A stretch of 64,000 bases of DNA from UBA5859 sp041940025 (GTDB lineage Bacteria; Pseudomonadota; Gammaproteobacteria; UBA5859): NCBI GenBank assembly GCA_041940025.1, contig JBGTSY010000002.1, forward strand, positions 1 to 64,000, read 5' to 3'. Of this stretch, positions 1-9,034 are shown in pieces (position 1 is the first letter of the stretch; every line of letters starts with the position of its first letter). Position numbers and translations under genes: made by a program. Under the pieces are notes generated by a model, which made no database searches, was not told the DNA's origin, and was given only the letters and a program-made list of their open reading frames with translations.

Positions 1-1
1 C

Positions 2-118
2 ACGAAGAAAAAACGTGCGGCTACCAAGAAGAAGGTAGGCACGAAGAAGAAACGTGCGGCTACTAAGAAGAAGGCTGGCACGAAGAAGAAACGACGCAGT
101 AGTCGTGCTCGACGCTGA
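2..118 (+). CDS. 3' end of a lysine-rich histone H1-like protein (partial)
   Basis: Only the last 38 codons lie in the window, stop TGA at 116-118. The tail is built of 13-residue units of the pattern TKKKRAATKKK-V/A-G, visible as a 39-base direct repeat in the DNA, and ends in an arginine/serine-rich segment. Tails of this kind occur in bacterial histone H1-like proteins of the AlgP/Hc1 type, which bind DNA through their basic tails. The N-terminal part is missing, so family and length cannot be settled; the basic repetitive tail is directly seen, the DNA-binding role is inferred. Confidence 0.6.
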   Translation, partial: TKKKRAATKKKVGTKKKRAATKKKAGTKKKRRSSRARR

Positions 119-147
119 ACTGCTTCGTAGAGAAATTAGCGAACCGT

Positions 148-255
148 GTGTTCTTAGCCTAGCCTCCGGCTAAGGCTACCGGACCGACGCTTGTCCGTGT
201 GGGTGACATATCGATTGCATAGCGATATGTCACCCATAGGAAGGTCCGAGAACAC
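148..255. other. Candidate structured element: near-perfect three-way junction of inverted repeats
   Basis: Outer stem 148-154/249-255 (GTGTTCT with AGAACAC, 7 of 7 pairs) closes a junction. Branch 1 is 155-160/173-178 (TAGCCT/AGGCTA) plus 161-164/168-171 (AGCC/GGCT) with a TCC loop and one bulged A at 172. Branch 2 is 180-185/243-248 (CGGACC/GGTCCG, 6 of 6) that continues after internal loops into a 14-pair hairpin, 200-213/223-236. Only base 179 is unpaired at the junction. There is no T run on either side, so it is not an ordinary terminator. It could be a non-coding RNA, a 3'-UTR structure of the upstream gene, or a copy of a dispersed palindromic element. The rest of the gap up to 505 is AT-rich with nothing I can support. 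Confidence 0.45.
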
Positions 256-505
256 TTCGTAGCTTGTTGTTCAGCTCTCTTCTGGCTCGCGATTAGTGAG
301 TTTGACTTTCTGATCCGTGAGTGTGCATCTATTCTTCGAGTAGAATAGCCACAATTCCTGCATATTTGTATTGGGCTTTAGTTTGCAATAAAACTAAGGC
401 ACAGTAGTCTATTGCCAATTTAACAGAACGTCGCAACGCTCCAATAGTGACGTTTCTATTTTTAAGTGCCAGTTTATTATTGGTTTATATGATAGATTCG
501 AATTG

Positions 506-1024
506 ATGCAGCATGTGATAAAAACTGCAGTCCAGCTCTGTTTTTTAAGAGCAGGGCCGCAACAACTTCCCGCTCAATATAGTTATTTAGTATTGTGCGC
601 ATTCATCTATCTCTTACTCAGATTGCTTACTGCATCTTGGTTGGTGGTTGTAGAGACAGATTTTAGATCTGTAGTGGTGGAAATGACTGCCATCGCGGCT
701 TTGGTCTACCTGTTTTTAAATGTAATTCATAAGCCGGAAAGAGCCCTGCAAACCATAGAAGCGCTCTGGTTGGTAAGCATAGTGATTTGGCTGGCCTCTT
801 TTCCAGTGTTAGTCCAAATTCAAATCGGTGAAGCGGATACATTGGAAATTAGTGCGACTATCCAATTCGCATTGTTGATTTTGATGGTATGGGAACTTGT
901 GGCGACTGCGAATATTTTTCGGCATGCTGTTGGACAGAATCTTAGTATTGGCATTCTAATCGCATTGGGTTATTCGGCATTGTTATACTTGGTAGTCAAT
1001 GGCGTGACATTAATGTTTCGATAA
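506..1024 (+). CDS. Small integral membrane protein, unknown function
   Basis: 172 residues with about five hydrophobic segments (roughly residues 25-50, 55-72, 85-105, 115-138 and 145-170), so it is an inner-membrane protein. I chose the ATG at 506; a TTG directly before it is also open. No clear ribosome binding site is seen. I do not recognise the family with certainty (a Yip1-like small membrane protein is one possibility, from the helix pattern only). It lies 25 bases upstream of mpl on the same strand, so the two may be cotranscribed. Confidence 0.7.
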   Translation: MQHVIKTAVQLCFLRAGPQQLPAQYSYLVLCAFIYLLLRLLTASWLVVVETDFRSVVVEMTAIAALVYLFLNVIHKPERALQTIEALWLVSIVIWLASFPVLVQIQIGEADTLEISATIQFALLILMVWELVATANIFRHAVGQNLSIGILIALGYSALLYLVVNGVTLMFR

Positions 1025-1049
1025 TTGTGATTATTCTTAGGTCCCTAGG

Positions 1050-2417
1050 ATGCATATACATATATTAGGAATTTGTGGCACCTTTATGGGCGGTATCGCC
1101 GCACTTGCGGCTCAGCAAGGACATCGTGTGACCGGCTGTGACGCCAATGTCTATCCACCGATGAGCAGTCAATTGGAGACACTCGGCATCGAGTTGATAG
1201 AGGGTTTCTCAGCAGAGCAAACAAAAATAGCACCTGATTGTTACTTGATAGGCAATGCGCTTTCCAGAGGAAACCCTCTGGTCGAAGCGATCCTGAATCA
1301 GAATTTACCGTACACCTCCGGGCCAGAATGGTTGGCCGAAAACCTATTACGGCAACGCCAGGTTATCGCCGTATCTGGTACCCATGGCAAAACGACCACC
1401 ACATCTATGGTGGCGCATATATTAGATAAATGTGGTTATTCGCCAGGGTTCTTGGTGGGCGGCATCCCAAATAACTTTGGTCTCTCCGCGCGTTTAGGAA
1501 AAGGATCTGTTTTTGTCGTCGAGGCTGACGAATATGACACCGCGTTCTTTGATAAACGTTCTAAATTTATACATTATCATCCACGCGTGCTTGTGATGAA
1601 TAACTTGGAATTTGACCACGCTGATATTTTTGCCGATTTAGCGGCCATTCAAACCCAGTTTCATCACCTCATTCGTATCGTTCCTGGAGAGGGCCAAATC
1701 ATCTATCCCGCCTTGGATGAGAATATCTCCCAGGTGTTGGCTCAAGGATGCTGGTCTCAACAAATAAGCTTTGGATTCAAGCAGGGAATGTGGCAAGCAC
1801 AATTGGATAAAGATGACGGAACAGAGTTTCAACTCTCAATCGGAGGTGAAGCGGTTGCCAGCAAGGTACATTGGAGCCAGATGGGGGAACACAATGTGAT
1901 GAATGGACTGGCCGCTTTAATAGCTGCCAGTCAGGTGGGTGTACCGGTGGGGAACGCGGTTGACGCATTGAATGATTTTTCTGGCGTCAAACGTCGATTA
2001 GAGCTGATAGCAGATATTGAGAACATCAAAGTCTATGATGATTTTGCTCATCATCCTACAGCAGTTGAACAGACCTTGTTAGGCGTGCGCAAACACTCGC
2101 CAAACCGGCGGATAATCGCATTGCTTGAGCCAAGATCCAATACCATGCGTATGGGTGTACATCGATCGACTTTGGCGCGTTCCTTAAACTCAGCCGATGT
2201 TGTGTTACTCTATAACCCTCCGGAGCTGAGTTGGGATCTTTCTACTATAGTGACAAAGGGTGAACAGACGAATAAAATTTTCGATGAACTAGATGCGGTT
2301 GTGGACTATCTAACCATAGAATTAAAACCTAATGATAGTCTTGTGATCATGAGTAATGGCGGATTCGGCAGTATACACCAACGCATTGTGGACAATTTGA
2401 AAGTTCGAACTAACTAA
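1050..2417 (+). CDS. mpl: UDP-N-acetylmuramate:L-alanyl-gamma-D-glutamyl-meso-diaminopimelate ligase
   Basis: Mpl is a cytoplasmic Mur-ligase relative that reattaches the recycled tripeptide L-Ala-gamma-D-Glu-mDAP to UDP-MurNAc, feeding peptidoglycan recycling. The 455-residue length matches the family. Visible: N-terminal Rossmann segment (HILGICGTFMGG, residues 4-15), the Mur-ligase ATP loop GTHGKTTTT near residues 110-118, a central VVEADEYDTAF motif near 156-166, and the C-terminal EPRSNTMRMG segment typical of Mpl rather than MurC. ATG start with a weak upstream AGG. The gene is followed by the LON-domain gene on the same strand after 77 bases. Confidence 0.95.
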   Translation: MHIHILGICGTFMGGIAALAAQQGHRVTGCDANVYPPMSSQLETLGIELIEGFSAEQTKIAPDCYLIGNALSRGNPLVEAILNQNLPYTSGPEWLAENLLRQRQVIAVSGTHGKTTTTSMVAHILDKCGYSPGFLVGGIPNNFGLSARLGKGSVFVVEADEYDTAFFDKRSKFIHYHPRVLVMNNLEFDHADIFADLAAIQTQFHHLIRIVPGEGQIIYPALDENISQVLAQGCWSQQISFGFKQGMWQAQLDKDDGTEFQLSIGGEAVASKVHWSQMGEHNVMNGLAALIAASQVGVPVGNAVDALNDFSGVKRRLELIADIENIKVYDDFAHHPTAVEQTLLGVRKHSPNRRIIALLEPRSNTMRMGVHRSTLARSLNSADVVLLYNPPELSWDLSTIVTKGEQTNKIFDELDAVVDYLTIELKPNDSLVIMSNGGFGSIHQRIVDNLKVRTN

Positions 2418-2494
2418 ACTTGGCTTGATATAGAGTAAGTTTGTACTCTGGATAAATATAACTAATACAGGCTGAGATCTATCGAGGTGGGCTA

Positions 2495-3100
2495 ATGACT
2501 TCAAATGCAGATCTCTCTGAAAGTTCAACCGTGCAGATCCCTATTTTTCCGTTGAATTTAGTCCTGTTTCCACAGGGTCAGATGTCCTTACGTATATTTG
2601 AACCGCGCTATCTGCGTATGGTGAGCGAGTGCGTGAAACATGAAAACGAATTTGGCGTCTGTTTAATCTCTAAGGGTAAAGAAGTGGGTACCGCTGAGGT
2701 GATGTGCATCGGTACTACTGCTCAAATTGTAGATTGGCAACCATTACCTAGAGGCATGTTAGGCATTCATGCAGTCGGGCAGGAGAGATTTAGATTGTTG
2801 TCTAGCTGGATCGAAGCTGATGGGTTAAAACAGGGTACGATTGAATCATTACCGGCCGCTCAAATAAAAGAGTATCCCGAGGGTTATGCAGCTTTACAGG
2901 ATTTACTTCAATCCTGGATGCATAAAGCCAAGGAGCCATATTCAGAATCGAAAATGCAGGATTCTGAGTGGGTGGGCATGAGATTGGCTGAACGACTGCC
3001 GATTGAACTGATGGCGAAACAAAAATTATTAGAATTGGATGATCCTTTAGAAAGGTTAGAACAAGTTTATTGTGAGATGAAGAAATTCCTAAAACTATAA
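2495..3100 (+). CDS. LON-protease substrate-binding (LON_substr_bdg) domain protein
   Basis: A 201-residue protein consisting only of the Lon N-terminal-type domain: it begins IPIFPLNLVLFPQGQMSLRI, has FEPRYLRM near residue 36 and a basic/acidic helical C-terminus. Neither the AAA+ ATPase nor the Ser-Lys protease part of Lon is present, which is normal for this stand-alone family. Function is not firmly known; a substrate- or adaptor-type role in proteolysis is usually proposed. The ATG at 2495 has a good Shine-Dalgarno sequence (GAGGTGG) six bases upstream. Likely in one transcription unit with mpl. Confidence 0.88.
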   Translation: MTSNADLSESSTVQIPIFPLNLVLFPQGQMSLRIFEPRYLRMVSECVKHENEFGVCLISKGKEVGTAEVMCIGTTAQIVDWQPLPRGMLGIHAVGQERFRLLSSWIEADGLKQGTIESLPAAQIKEYPEGYAALQDLLQSWMHKAKEPYSESKMQDSEWVGMRLAERLPIELMAKQKLLELDDPLERLEQVYCEMKKFLKL

Positions 3101-3231
3101 ACTTGAGATGCCAGTTACCTTTTGATTTGGATTGGGGAAATAGGTATTCAAAGGAGACACCAGGCGCAATGACATAAATTTTTAGAAGTACTCAAATCGC
3201 AAACTATCACTGTACTGAAAGGACATGTGAC

Positions 3232-4476
3232 ATGAACAAGAAAATAATACTGCCAACAGGAATTGGCTCATTAATGATGATGTCTACGGTTCAGGGCGCA
3301 ACATTCAGTAGTCCCGACCCGCGAACCATGGCGATGGGCGGTACCGGTGTCTCATCAGGTGACACAGGTAATGCGGCCTTGATTAATCCGGCATTGTTAG
3401 CATCCAATCGCGACGAAGATGATTTTAGTCTGTTAATCATTGCCGGTGGTGGCGCTCAGGACGAGGATGAGTTGATAACAGAGTTACAAGATTTGCAGGA
3501 TGATGATCTGATCGAAGAGTTTGAATTGGCGGTGGACAATTATCAGATTAATCCTACCTCGGCGAACGCCACCAATGTGCAAAATACCGGTAATGAATTG
3601 GTTGAGTCTTTGGTCGATTTGGGAGGCAGGCCGCTGGGCGTGGGTGTCGATGCCGGCATAGTGTTGGGTGTGCCCATGTTCGATTTCGGTTTTTCCGTAT
3701 TTGGGACAACGCGTGTGCAAGGTGTGGGCGTTTTAAACATCGCGCAAGCAGATGTGACTGCAATTCAAGATCGAATCACTGCAGTCACGAGTACGCCTCC
3801 ACTACCGATTACTGATCCTACATTTGTCTCAAGCGGTGAATTTGTGGGTGCAATTGTCACAGAAGTGGGTGTTGCACTAGCTAAAGAGGTAGTGATTTCC
3901 GATTTCGATTTCGCTGTGGGTGTGGCGCCAAAATTGGTGTCGGTGGAGACTTTTCACACAGGTAGTCAACTGGAGGATGCTGAATTCGAATTGGATGAAA
4001 ATACTGCGGATGATTCCAGTGTCAATCTTGATATCGGTGTCATCAAAGATTTCGGTATGGGATTGAGAGTGGGCCTGGTAGGGCGCAATCTTATTGAGGA
4101 GGAGTATGAAACTTCACCTAACGCTGGATTCACACCATTAGAATTGACCATCGAATCCCAGTGGCAGTTAGGGGCCAGTTGGACAACGGATCTTTATATT
4201 ATTACTGCGGATGTAGATCTAGTAGAAACGGATTCAGCCGGATTATTTGATGGGGAAGCGCAATTTTTGTCCTTTGGAGGCGAATTCGATCTGTTGGATC
4301 TGGCGCAGATACGTGCAGGTTATCGCACCAACTTAAGTGAGAGCGATCAAACTCTGTTAACGGTCGGGTTCGGTGTGACCTTCTTTGGCACCCAACTAGA
4401 TATTGCTGCTTACACCAATTCTGATGATATGAATCAGGAAGTGGGGGGCGCGTTGAATCTTGGAGTGAGCTTTTAG
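3232..4476 (+). CDS. TraF-like (TraF_2 type) outer membrane beta-barrel protein
   Basis: 414 residues with an N-terminal signal peptide (MNKKIILP, hydrophobic to about residue 22, then VQGATFSSP) followed by DPRTMAMGGTGVSS and NAALINPALLAS, the N-terminal signature of the conjugal-transfer TraF_2-like/FadL-like barrel group. The rest alternates polar and hydrophobic residues and ends in an aromatic Phe (LNLGVSF), as expected for an outer-membrane barrel. No conjugation genes are nearby, so the TraF label is a domain name rather than a function; transport of a hydrophobic substrate is one possibility. SD AAAGGA lies 9 bases before the ATG. A strong terminator follows at 4495. Confidence 0.8.
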   Translation: MNKKIILPTGIGSLMMMSTVQGATFSSPDPRTMAMGGTGVSSGDTGNAALINPALLASNRDEDDFSLLIIAGGGAQDEDELITELQDLQDDDLIEEFELAVDNYQINPTSANATNVQNTGNELVESLVDLGGRPLGVGVDAGIVLGVPMFDFGFSVFGTTRVQGVGVLNIAQADVTAIQDRITAVTSTPPLPITDPTFVSSGEFVGAIVTEVGVALAKEVVISDFDFAVGVAPKLVSVETFHTGSQLEDAEFELDENTADDSSVNLDIGVIKDFGMGLRVGLVGRNLIEEEYETSPNAGFTPLELTIESQWQLGASWTTDLYIITADVDLVETDSAGLFDGEAQFLSFGGEFDLLDLAQIRAGYRTNLSESDQTLLTVGFGVTFFGTQLDIAAYTNSDDMNQEVGGALNLGVSF

Positions 4477-4494
4477 TAAATAGTAAGCGTAGTT

Positions 4495-4526
4495 AAAAAG
4501 CCGATGTGGTGTGCATCGGCTTTTTT
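4495..4526 (+). terminator. Rho-independent terminator of the TraF-like gene
   Basis: GCCGATG (4500-4506) pairs perfectly with CATCGGC (4514-4520) around a seven-base loop, preceded by five A and followed by six T. The A/T symmetry means it could also work on the other strand. It ends 10 bases before the start I chose for the downstream hydrolase. Confidence 0.9.
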
Positions 4527-4536
4527 GGGAGTCGTG

Positions 4537-5430
4537 ATGCACTTACCGGAACCGCTCGTCGCCTGGGAATATGAGATAGAACGAGGCTTGGTATTGCGGG
4601 GAGCACGTACCCAATCCAGGCAACGTCCGCTCATACATTTTATACATGGAAATGGTTTTAGCAGTTTAACTTATTGGACTCTGTTACACTCTCTGAGTCA
4701 GCATTTCGACCTATTTTTACAGGACGTGCAAGGGCACGGAGAGAGTGATAATGGGAAAAGTTTTGTCGGGTGGAACGCAACAGCAGATCGTTGTTCCACT
4801 GTGTTCGAGGCGTTTAAGCACCACTACTCCGATTGTCCCGTTTATTTGGTTGGCCATAGTTTTGGCGCCATCATGTCGCTACTGATGAGCAGGCTGCAAC
4901 GCTTCCCAGTGGCGGGGATGGTGTTGTTGGATCCGGTGCTCTACCCGCCTCTGTTTAGCCCCTTCACAGGATTGGCTTCGTTAGACTTCTTTGCAAACCT
5001 GAATCCGATGGCCCGTCAGGCAAAGGCGCGCCAATCCTCTTGGACCTCCTTTGAGGAGGCGAGGCACTATTTGCAGGATAGAGGCATATTCAAAGGTTGG
5101 CATCCACAAGCCTTAGAAGATTATGTCTATTTCGCTACCATAGGCATGCAGGATGGGACGCGAGAATTAAAGTGTCCAGGTTGGATGGAAGGAAAAATAT
5201 TTGCCAGTTTTCCACAGAGGGTTTGGCGCAGTATCCGTGCATTGACCGTACGCACAAGGATTATCTATGGGGATAAAACCATGCCTTTTATACCTTATGC
5301 AGCACGCCGTGCGGTGGCTAGGAATAGCAATTTCGATCTGTTGAGTACGACAGGGGGCCATTGTTTTATGTTGCAGCAACCTCAAGTGTGCACACAGTTA
5401 ATTCAAGAGTTTATCAGGGAGGACTGGTGA
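4537..5430 (+). CDS. Alpha/beta-hydrolase family protein
   Basis: 297 residues with the alpha/beta-hydrolase layout: HFIHGNGFSS oxyanion motif near residue 32, GHGES near 68, nucleophile elbow GHSFGA near residue 105 (Ser within G-x-S-x-G), an Asp on the strand IIYGDKTMPF, and a late His in GGHCFML. An upstream in-frame ATG at 4504 exists but lies inside the terminator hairpin, so I use the ATG at 4537, which has GGGAG about 6 bases upstream. No signal peptide; cytoplasmic. Substrate unknown; some related proteins are lipases, epoxide hydrolases or esterases. Confidence 0.85.
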   Translation: MHLPEPLVAWEYEIERGLVLRGARTQSRQRPLIHFIHGNGFSSLTYWTLLHSLSQHFDLFLQDVQGHGESDNGKSFVGWNATADRCSTVFEAFKHHYSDCPVYLVGHSFGAIMSLLMSRLQRFPVAGMVLLDPVLYPPLFSPFTGLASLDFFANLNPMARQAKARQSSWTSFEEARHYLQDRGIFKGWHPQALEDYVYFATIGMQDGTRELKCPGWMEGKIFASFPQRVWRSIRALTVRTRIIYGDKTMPFIPYAARRAVARNSNFDLLSTTGGHCFMLQQPQVCTQLIQEFIREDW

Positions 5431-5769
5431 CGGAGAGTCACATTTGATCTCGTCTAGCCGCCACTAGTGACTTAATCGATCGTTAAATTTTCCCATTGTG
5501 CCGGCACCATCAAGCCGATCCGCATCTAAATAGATCAGTAGAGTATTCTCCGAGGCAAGCAATGGTGCGCCCAGACGTTGTCAGTACCCATCTTGGTTCG
5601 GCATAGATAGACTTGAGTCATTCAGTTATTCCGACCAATGGTAGTGGATGAAGCATGGGAAAATTCGCAAAATTTACACCATTCACCCAATTACCATTTG
5701 TAATTTAAATCGGGTAACTTCTACTGATGATTTGCGTCATTGTTAGTCAACAGAATTGAGAGAATAAAA
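5431..5769. other. Intergenic region with an 11-base inverted repeat pair
   Basis: No credible gene on either strand. The only structure I see is a perfect inverted repeat, AATTTTCCCAT at 5486-5496 and ATGGGAAAATT at 5655-5665, 158 bases apart. No transposase or matching target duplication is visible, so a miniature transposable element is only a weak possibility. The promoter of the downstream phosphatase gene must lie here or within the preceding gene. Confidence 0.4.
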
Positions 5770-7482
5770 ATGATTAATCGTCGAGATTTTCTTCGTAGTT
5801 CAGGCGTGGCGTTGCTCACCACCCCGTTCTTTTTAACCGGCATGGCAGAACAATCAGAACTTAAACCCGGTTGCACGACGGAGATTGATCCGAACGCGGA
5901 TCCCTATTCTGTATTTGATCTTTCTGTTGCCTCCGGAGATCCCAGTTCCCAAGGAGTGATACTTTGGACCCACATTCGGCCTGAAGAGCGGCAAGCCGAT
6001 TTGGCCTTAGCTTTTGAGGTTGCCAATGATGCAGCGTTTTCTGAGATAGTGATGAGCGGCGTCGTGCCGGCTGATCAGTTAACCGAAGTAAGTGATTTCA
6101 CAGTTAAATTAGATCTAGATGGCCATTTGCAGGCCAATCGTACCTATTATTATAGGTTTATCTATGGTTCGGTCGTCAGTAGAACAGGACGTTGCCGTAC
6201 CTTGCCGGAACCCGGCAGCGGGCTAGACAGTGTCGAATTTGGAGTGGTCACCTGTCAGGATTACAGTAACGGATTTTATGGCGCTTTTTCCCATTTAGCG
6301 GAAGAAGACATTCATTTTGTTATCTGTCTGGGAGATTTTATTTATGAAACTCAAGTCACAGACAGTCAATTTGCTCGTAACATTTTGCTCCCTTCAGCGG
6401 GCAGTGCAGCATTAACCTTGGAAGATTACCGTTATTTGTATCGCACCTACCGCAGTGACAAGTCTCTGCAAGCCGCAATGGAACGCCACACTTGGATGGT
6501 GATCTGGGACGATCACGAAACAGCGAATGATTGTTATTGGGATCAGGTTCGGGATACATTGGGTGCACCAGATCACCCTTTTACAGTCGATCCTATGTAC
6601 GGCAACGACGCCAATTTGTTACGTCAATTGCGTATGGATGCCATGACTGCTTGGGCAGAATACATACCCGCTCGCCTGAATATCAATCACCAAGCCACTC
6701 ATCCTCATGAGTTTTTCGATATTTACCGTGAATTTAAATTTGGTGATTTAGTTAATTTGGTAATGACGGACGATAGAAGCTATCGTTCTTCGCATCCATG
6801 TGGTGAAGAGACTCTCGGGCAACGTTATGCCAGTTTGGGTTGTGCCGAGCAACGAGATGCCGATCGCACCATGTTGGGCGAAGCGCAGCGAGATTGGTTT
6901 TTAGATCGCATGACTCAGTCTACACAGATTTGGAATCTATGGGCGAATCAGGTGTTACTCGCTAAATTAGATTTGGGTAAATTGCATGTGAATCTGGATG
7001 CCTGGGATGGTTATGAATTTGAACGTTATCAACTCATGACTGCACTGAAATCAGAAGGTGTGCACAATTTGATTACGTTAACGGGTGATTTACACGCCTA
7101 CATGGCCGGTTATATGAAGATTAAATATGAGCGCGATCCGCTAAATTTGATTCAGGATAACTTAGTCGGTGTGGAGGTGATGACTCCTTCCGTTACCTCA
7201 TTAAATGTGGGAGATGCGTTGGCAAATGCAGGCTTACAATTGGATGCAGACGCATTGGAACAAGCGATCGTGACCACTACCAATCCCTACATTCGCTATT
7301 TTAACGCCAATTATTTTGGCTACTCTGTGGTGCGTTTTACTCGTGAAGAATGCGTCCATACTACCTATAGAGTGGACAAGTCGGTTCCCAGTGAAGAAGC
7401 ACTAAAGCAGGTGTTAATTCAGATAAGCGTACCGCGAGATCAAATAAAAATCGAAACTTTGGCGCTCAATCAGTTTGTGTGA
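5770..7482 (+). CDS. phoD: PhoD-like alkaline phosphatase/phosphodiesterase, Tat-exported
   Basis: 570 residues. The N-terminus MINRRDFLRSSGVALLTTP is a twin-arginine (Tat) signal, so the folded metalloenzyme is exported. An N-terminal PhoD_N fibronectin-like domain (VASGDPSSQGVILWTHI near residue 45) is followed by the phosphatase domain with metal-ligand motifs VVTCQDY, LGDFIYE, WDDHETANDCYWD and TGDLHAY. PhoD enzymes use Fe3+/Ca2+ to release phosphate from mono- and diesters. The ATG at 5770 follows GAGA; a TTG at 5740 would put ten extra residues before the Tat motif and is less likely. The 3' end overlaps the converging DedA gene by 17 bases. Confidence 0.88.
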   Translation: MINRRDFLRSSGVALLTTPFFLTGMAEQSELKPGCTTEIDPNADPYSVFDLSVASGDPSSQGVILWTHIRPEERQADLALAFEVANDAAFSEIVMSGVVPADQLTEVSDFTVKLDLDGHLQANRTYYYRFIYGSVVSRTGRCRTLPEPGSGLDSVEFGVVTCQDYSNGFYGAFSHLAEEDIHFVICLGDFIYETQVTDSQFARNILLPSAGSAALTLEDYRYLYRTYRSDKSLQAAMERHTWMVIWDDHETANDCYWDQVRDTLGAPDHPFTVDPMYGNDANLLRQLRMDAMTAWAEYIPARLNINHQATHPHEFFDIYREFKFGDLVNLVMTDDRSYRSSHPCGEETLGQRYASLGCAEQRDADRTMLGEAQRDWFLDRMTQSTQIWNLWANQVLLAKLDLGKLHVNLDAWDGYEFERYQLMTALKSEGVHNLITLTGDLHAYMAGYMKIKYERDPLNLIQDNLVGVEVMTPSVTSLNVGDALANAGLQLDADALEQAIVTTTNPYIRYFNANYFGYSVVRFTREECVHTTYRVDKSVPSEEALKQVLIQISVPRDQIKIETLALNQFV

Positions 7483-8833
7483 ATGATTTCAAAGACAGCG
7501 CGGACGGACTAGGGGAATGAATCAAAATCACCTCGCCATCCCAAGGATGCTTTAATTTATCCTGAGCGTGTTGCAGTTGAGGATGGGTGGAAACAAGTTT
7601 TTGATGCAGATCCATCTCACGCAATAGTCGTAGTCCTTCTTCATAATCGCCCTTATTGGCGATTAAAGAAAAGAAGTAAAGATAGTGTTTAGCAGTAACC
7701 TGATGCACGCTGCCGATCCAAAGATTATCACTACCCTTGTGTGATGTATAAGCCCAAAGCCGGAAGAGATAAGCGTCCTTGGTTTGTTGGTGGGGGTAGA
7801 GATAAGATAGCTGAGGCGGTTGTCGATAGTACTGCTTGTTAAACACCGGCAATTGTTCAATAGTAGGCTCGGGTAACAGAATGTACATCAGACTCGTTAA
7901 ATTGACGGATGTGGATGCTTGCCATCCATGGTTTTCCAGCGTCGTGCGTAATCGTTCAATATCACCAAAAAATTGTATATTGAAGGCGTTTGCCTCAGTG
8001 TACAGTGTCCCTGGGTGATAGGCAGGTAACTGCTGCCAATCACTTTGCCACCAGTTTTGCGCCAGAGGGGACGAGCTTGGTAAGGGGTTGGCCGGGATCC
8101 CGCCCAGTAAAAGATAGAGTGCAAAGAGACTCACCATACCCAGCCCGCCAATCCATGCACTCCAACGGACCTCCCAGGATAGGTTGTAGACACGAATCAA
8201 GTCCCGGATCTTATGGGAACTGTCTTGTGTAATCTCGATGCCGCGTAATACTAACCACAGAATCGCCCAGGCCGAAAAAAAGATGATCAGTAGTAGCAGG
8301 GTAAGCCGACCGGCAAGTGGAGATGCATTTGAGAGAGACGCGCCCACTAGATATCCTGGTAGTAGGTATGCGGGGGCCCACACTAGAGCTGATAAACCAT
8401 TGGTAATAGCAAACTTGATGGCCCCCATATCCATCATGCCCGCGACCAAGGGCACAAATGGTCGAATCGGACCAACAAATCGGCCAGAGACAAGACTTTT
8501 GACACCGTGTTTTTCAAAGAAATCTTGGCCACGATCCAACCACTGAGGATGGTTTTTAAATGGCCACATATCTCGTAGCTGTTCGTGGTATATCTTTCCT
8601 AACAAGTAACTTAAAGTATCACCTATAAATGCGCCGCAAACAGACCAGATGAAAATCGGCCAGAAGGAGAGGATCTCTAAGGCGATTAGGCTGCCAGCGG
8701 CCCACATGATAAACGCGCCTGGGATGACGATGCCCACCACTGCCAGGGATTCAGTTAAGGCAACAAGAAAGATTGTTAAGCCAGCAAGATGCGGGTGAGC
8801 GGTGATCCATTGAATAATGAATTCGATATTCAA
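7466..8833 (-). CDS. DedA-family membrane protein with LssY C-terminal domain
   Basis: 455 residues. Residues about 1-200 are a DedA/SNARE-associated domain (VIPGAFIMWAAGSL, FIGDTLSYLLGK, GRFVGPIRPFVPLVAGM), a class linked to lipid flipping and envelope homeostasis. After another membrane segment near 225-245 comes a soluble part (WWQSDWQQLPAY, FNIQFFGDIERL, NHGWQAS) resembling the LssY C-terminal domain. The start is a TTG at 8833 with GGAA nearby upstream; no in-frame ATG fits the domain start. Some family members also carry a PAP2 phosphatase domain; none is seen here. Its 3' end overlaps that of phoD. Confidence 0.85.
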   Translation of the reverse strand: MNIEFIIQWITAHPHLAGLTIFLVALTESLAVVGIVIPGAFIMWAAGSLIALEILSFWPIFIWSVCGAFIGDTLSYLLGKIYHEQLRDMWPFKNHPQWLDRGQDFFEKHGVKSLVSGRFVGPIRPFVPLVAGMMDMGAIKFAITNGLSALVWAPAYLLPGYLVGASLSNASPLAGRLTLLLLIIFFSAWAILWLVLRGIEITQDSSHKIRDLIRVYNLSWEVRWSAWIGGLGMVSLFALYLLLGGIPANPLPSSSPLAQNWWQSDWQQLPAYHPGTLYTEANAFNIQFFGDIERLRTTLENHGWQASTSVNLTSLMYILLPEPTIEQLPVFNKQYYRQPPQLSYLYPHQQTKDAYLFRLWAYTSHKGSDNLWIGSVHQVTAKHYLYFFSLIANKGDYEEGLRLLREMDLHQKLVSTHPQLQHAQDKLKHPWDGEVILIHSPSPSALSLKSFTQTD

Positions 8834-9034
8834 AAGAGTTCCAAATCTTTGTGATCCGATTCTTTGAGAGTTTCAGATTACTACTGATAATGTCAATGCG
8901 GAATCCATTTTTTACCGGGAATTAATTAATCGCAAACACTTGCACAAGATCTATTTGCAGGTATTATAATTGTTGTAATAAGGAAGTTGGCTCCATGACA
9001 AGGACGTTCCCTTTTTTTGAGGGTGTGTGAACAC

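Noticed and set aside
8940..8970. TTGCAC and TATAAT on the plus strand
   Set aside because: Spacing is 19 bases and it points toward converging lipA with only a 12-codon frame downstream.
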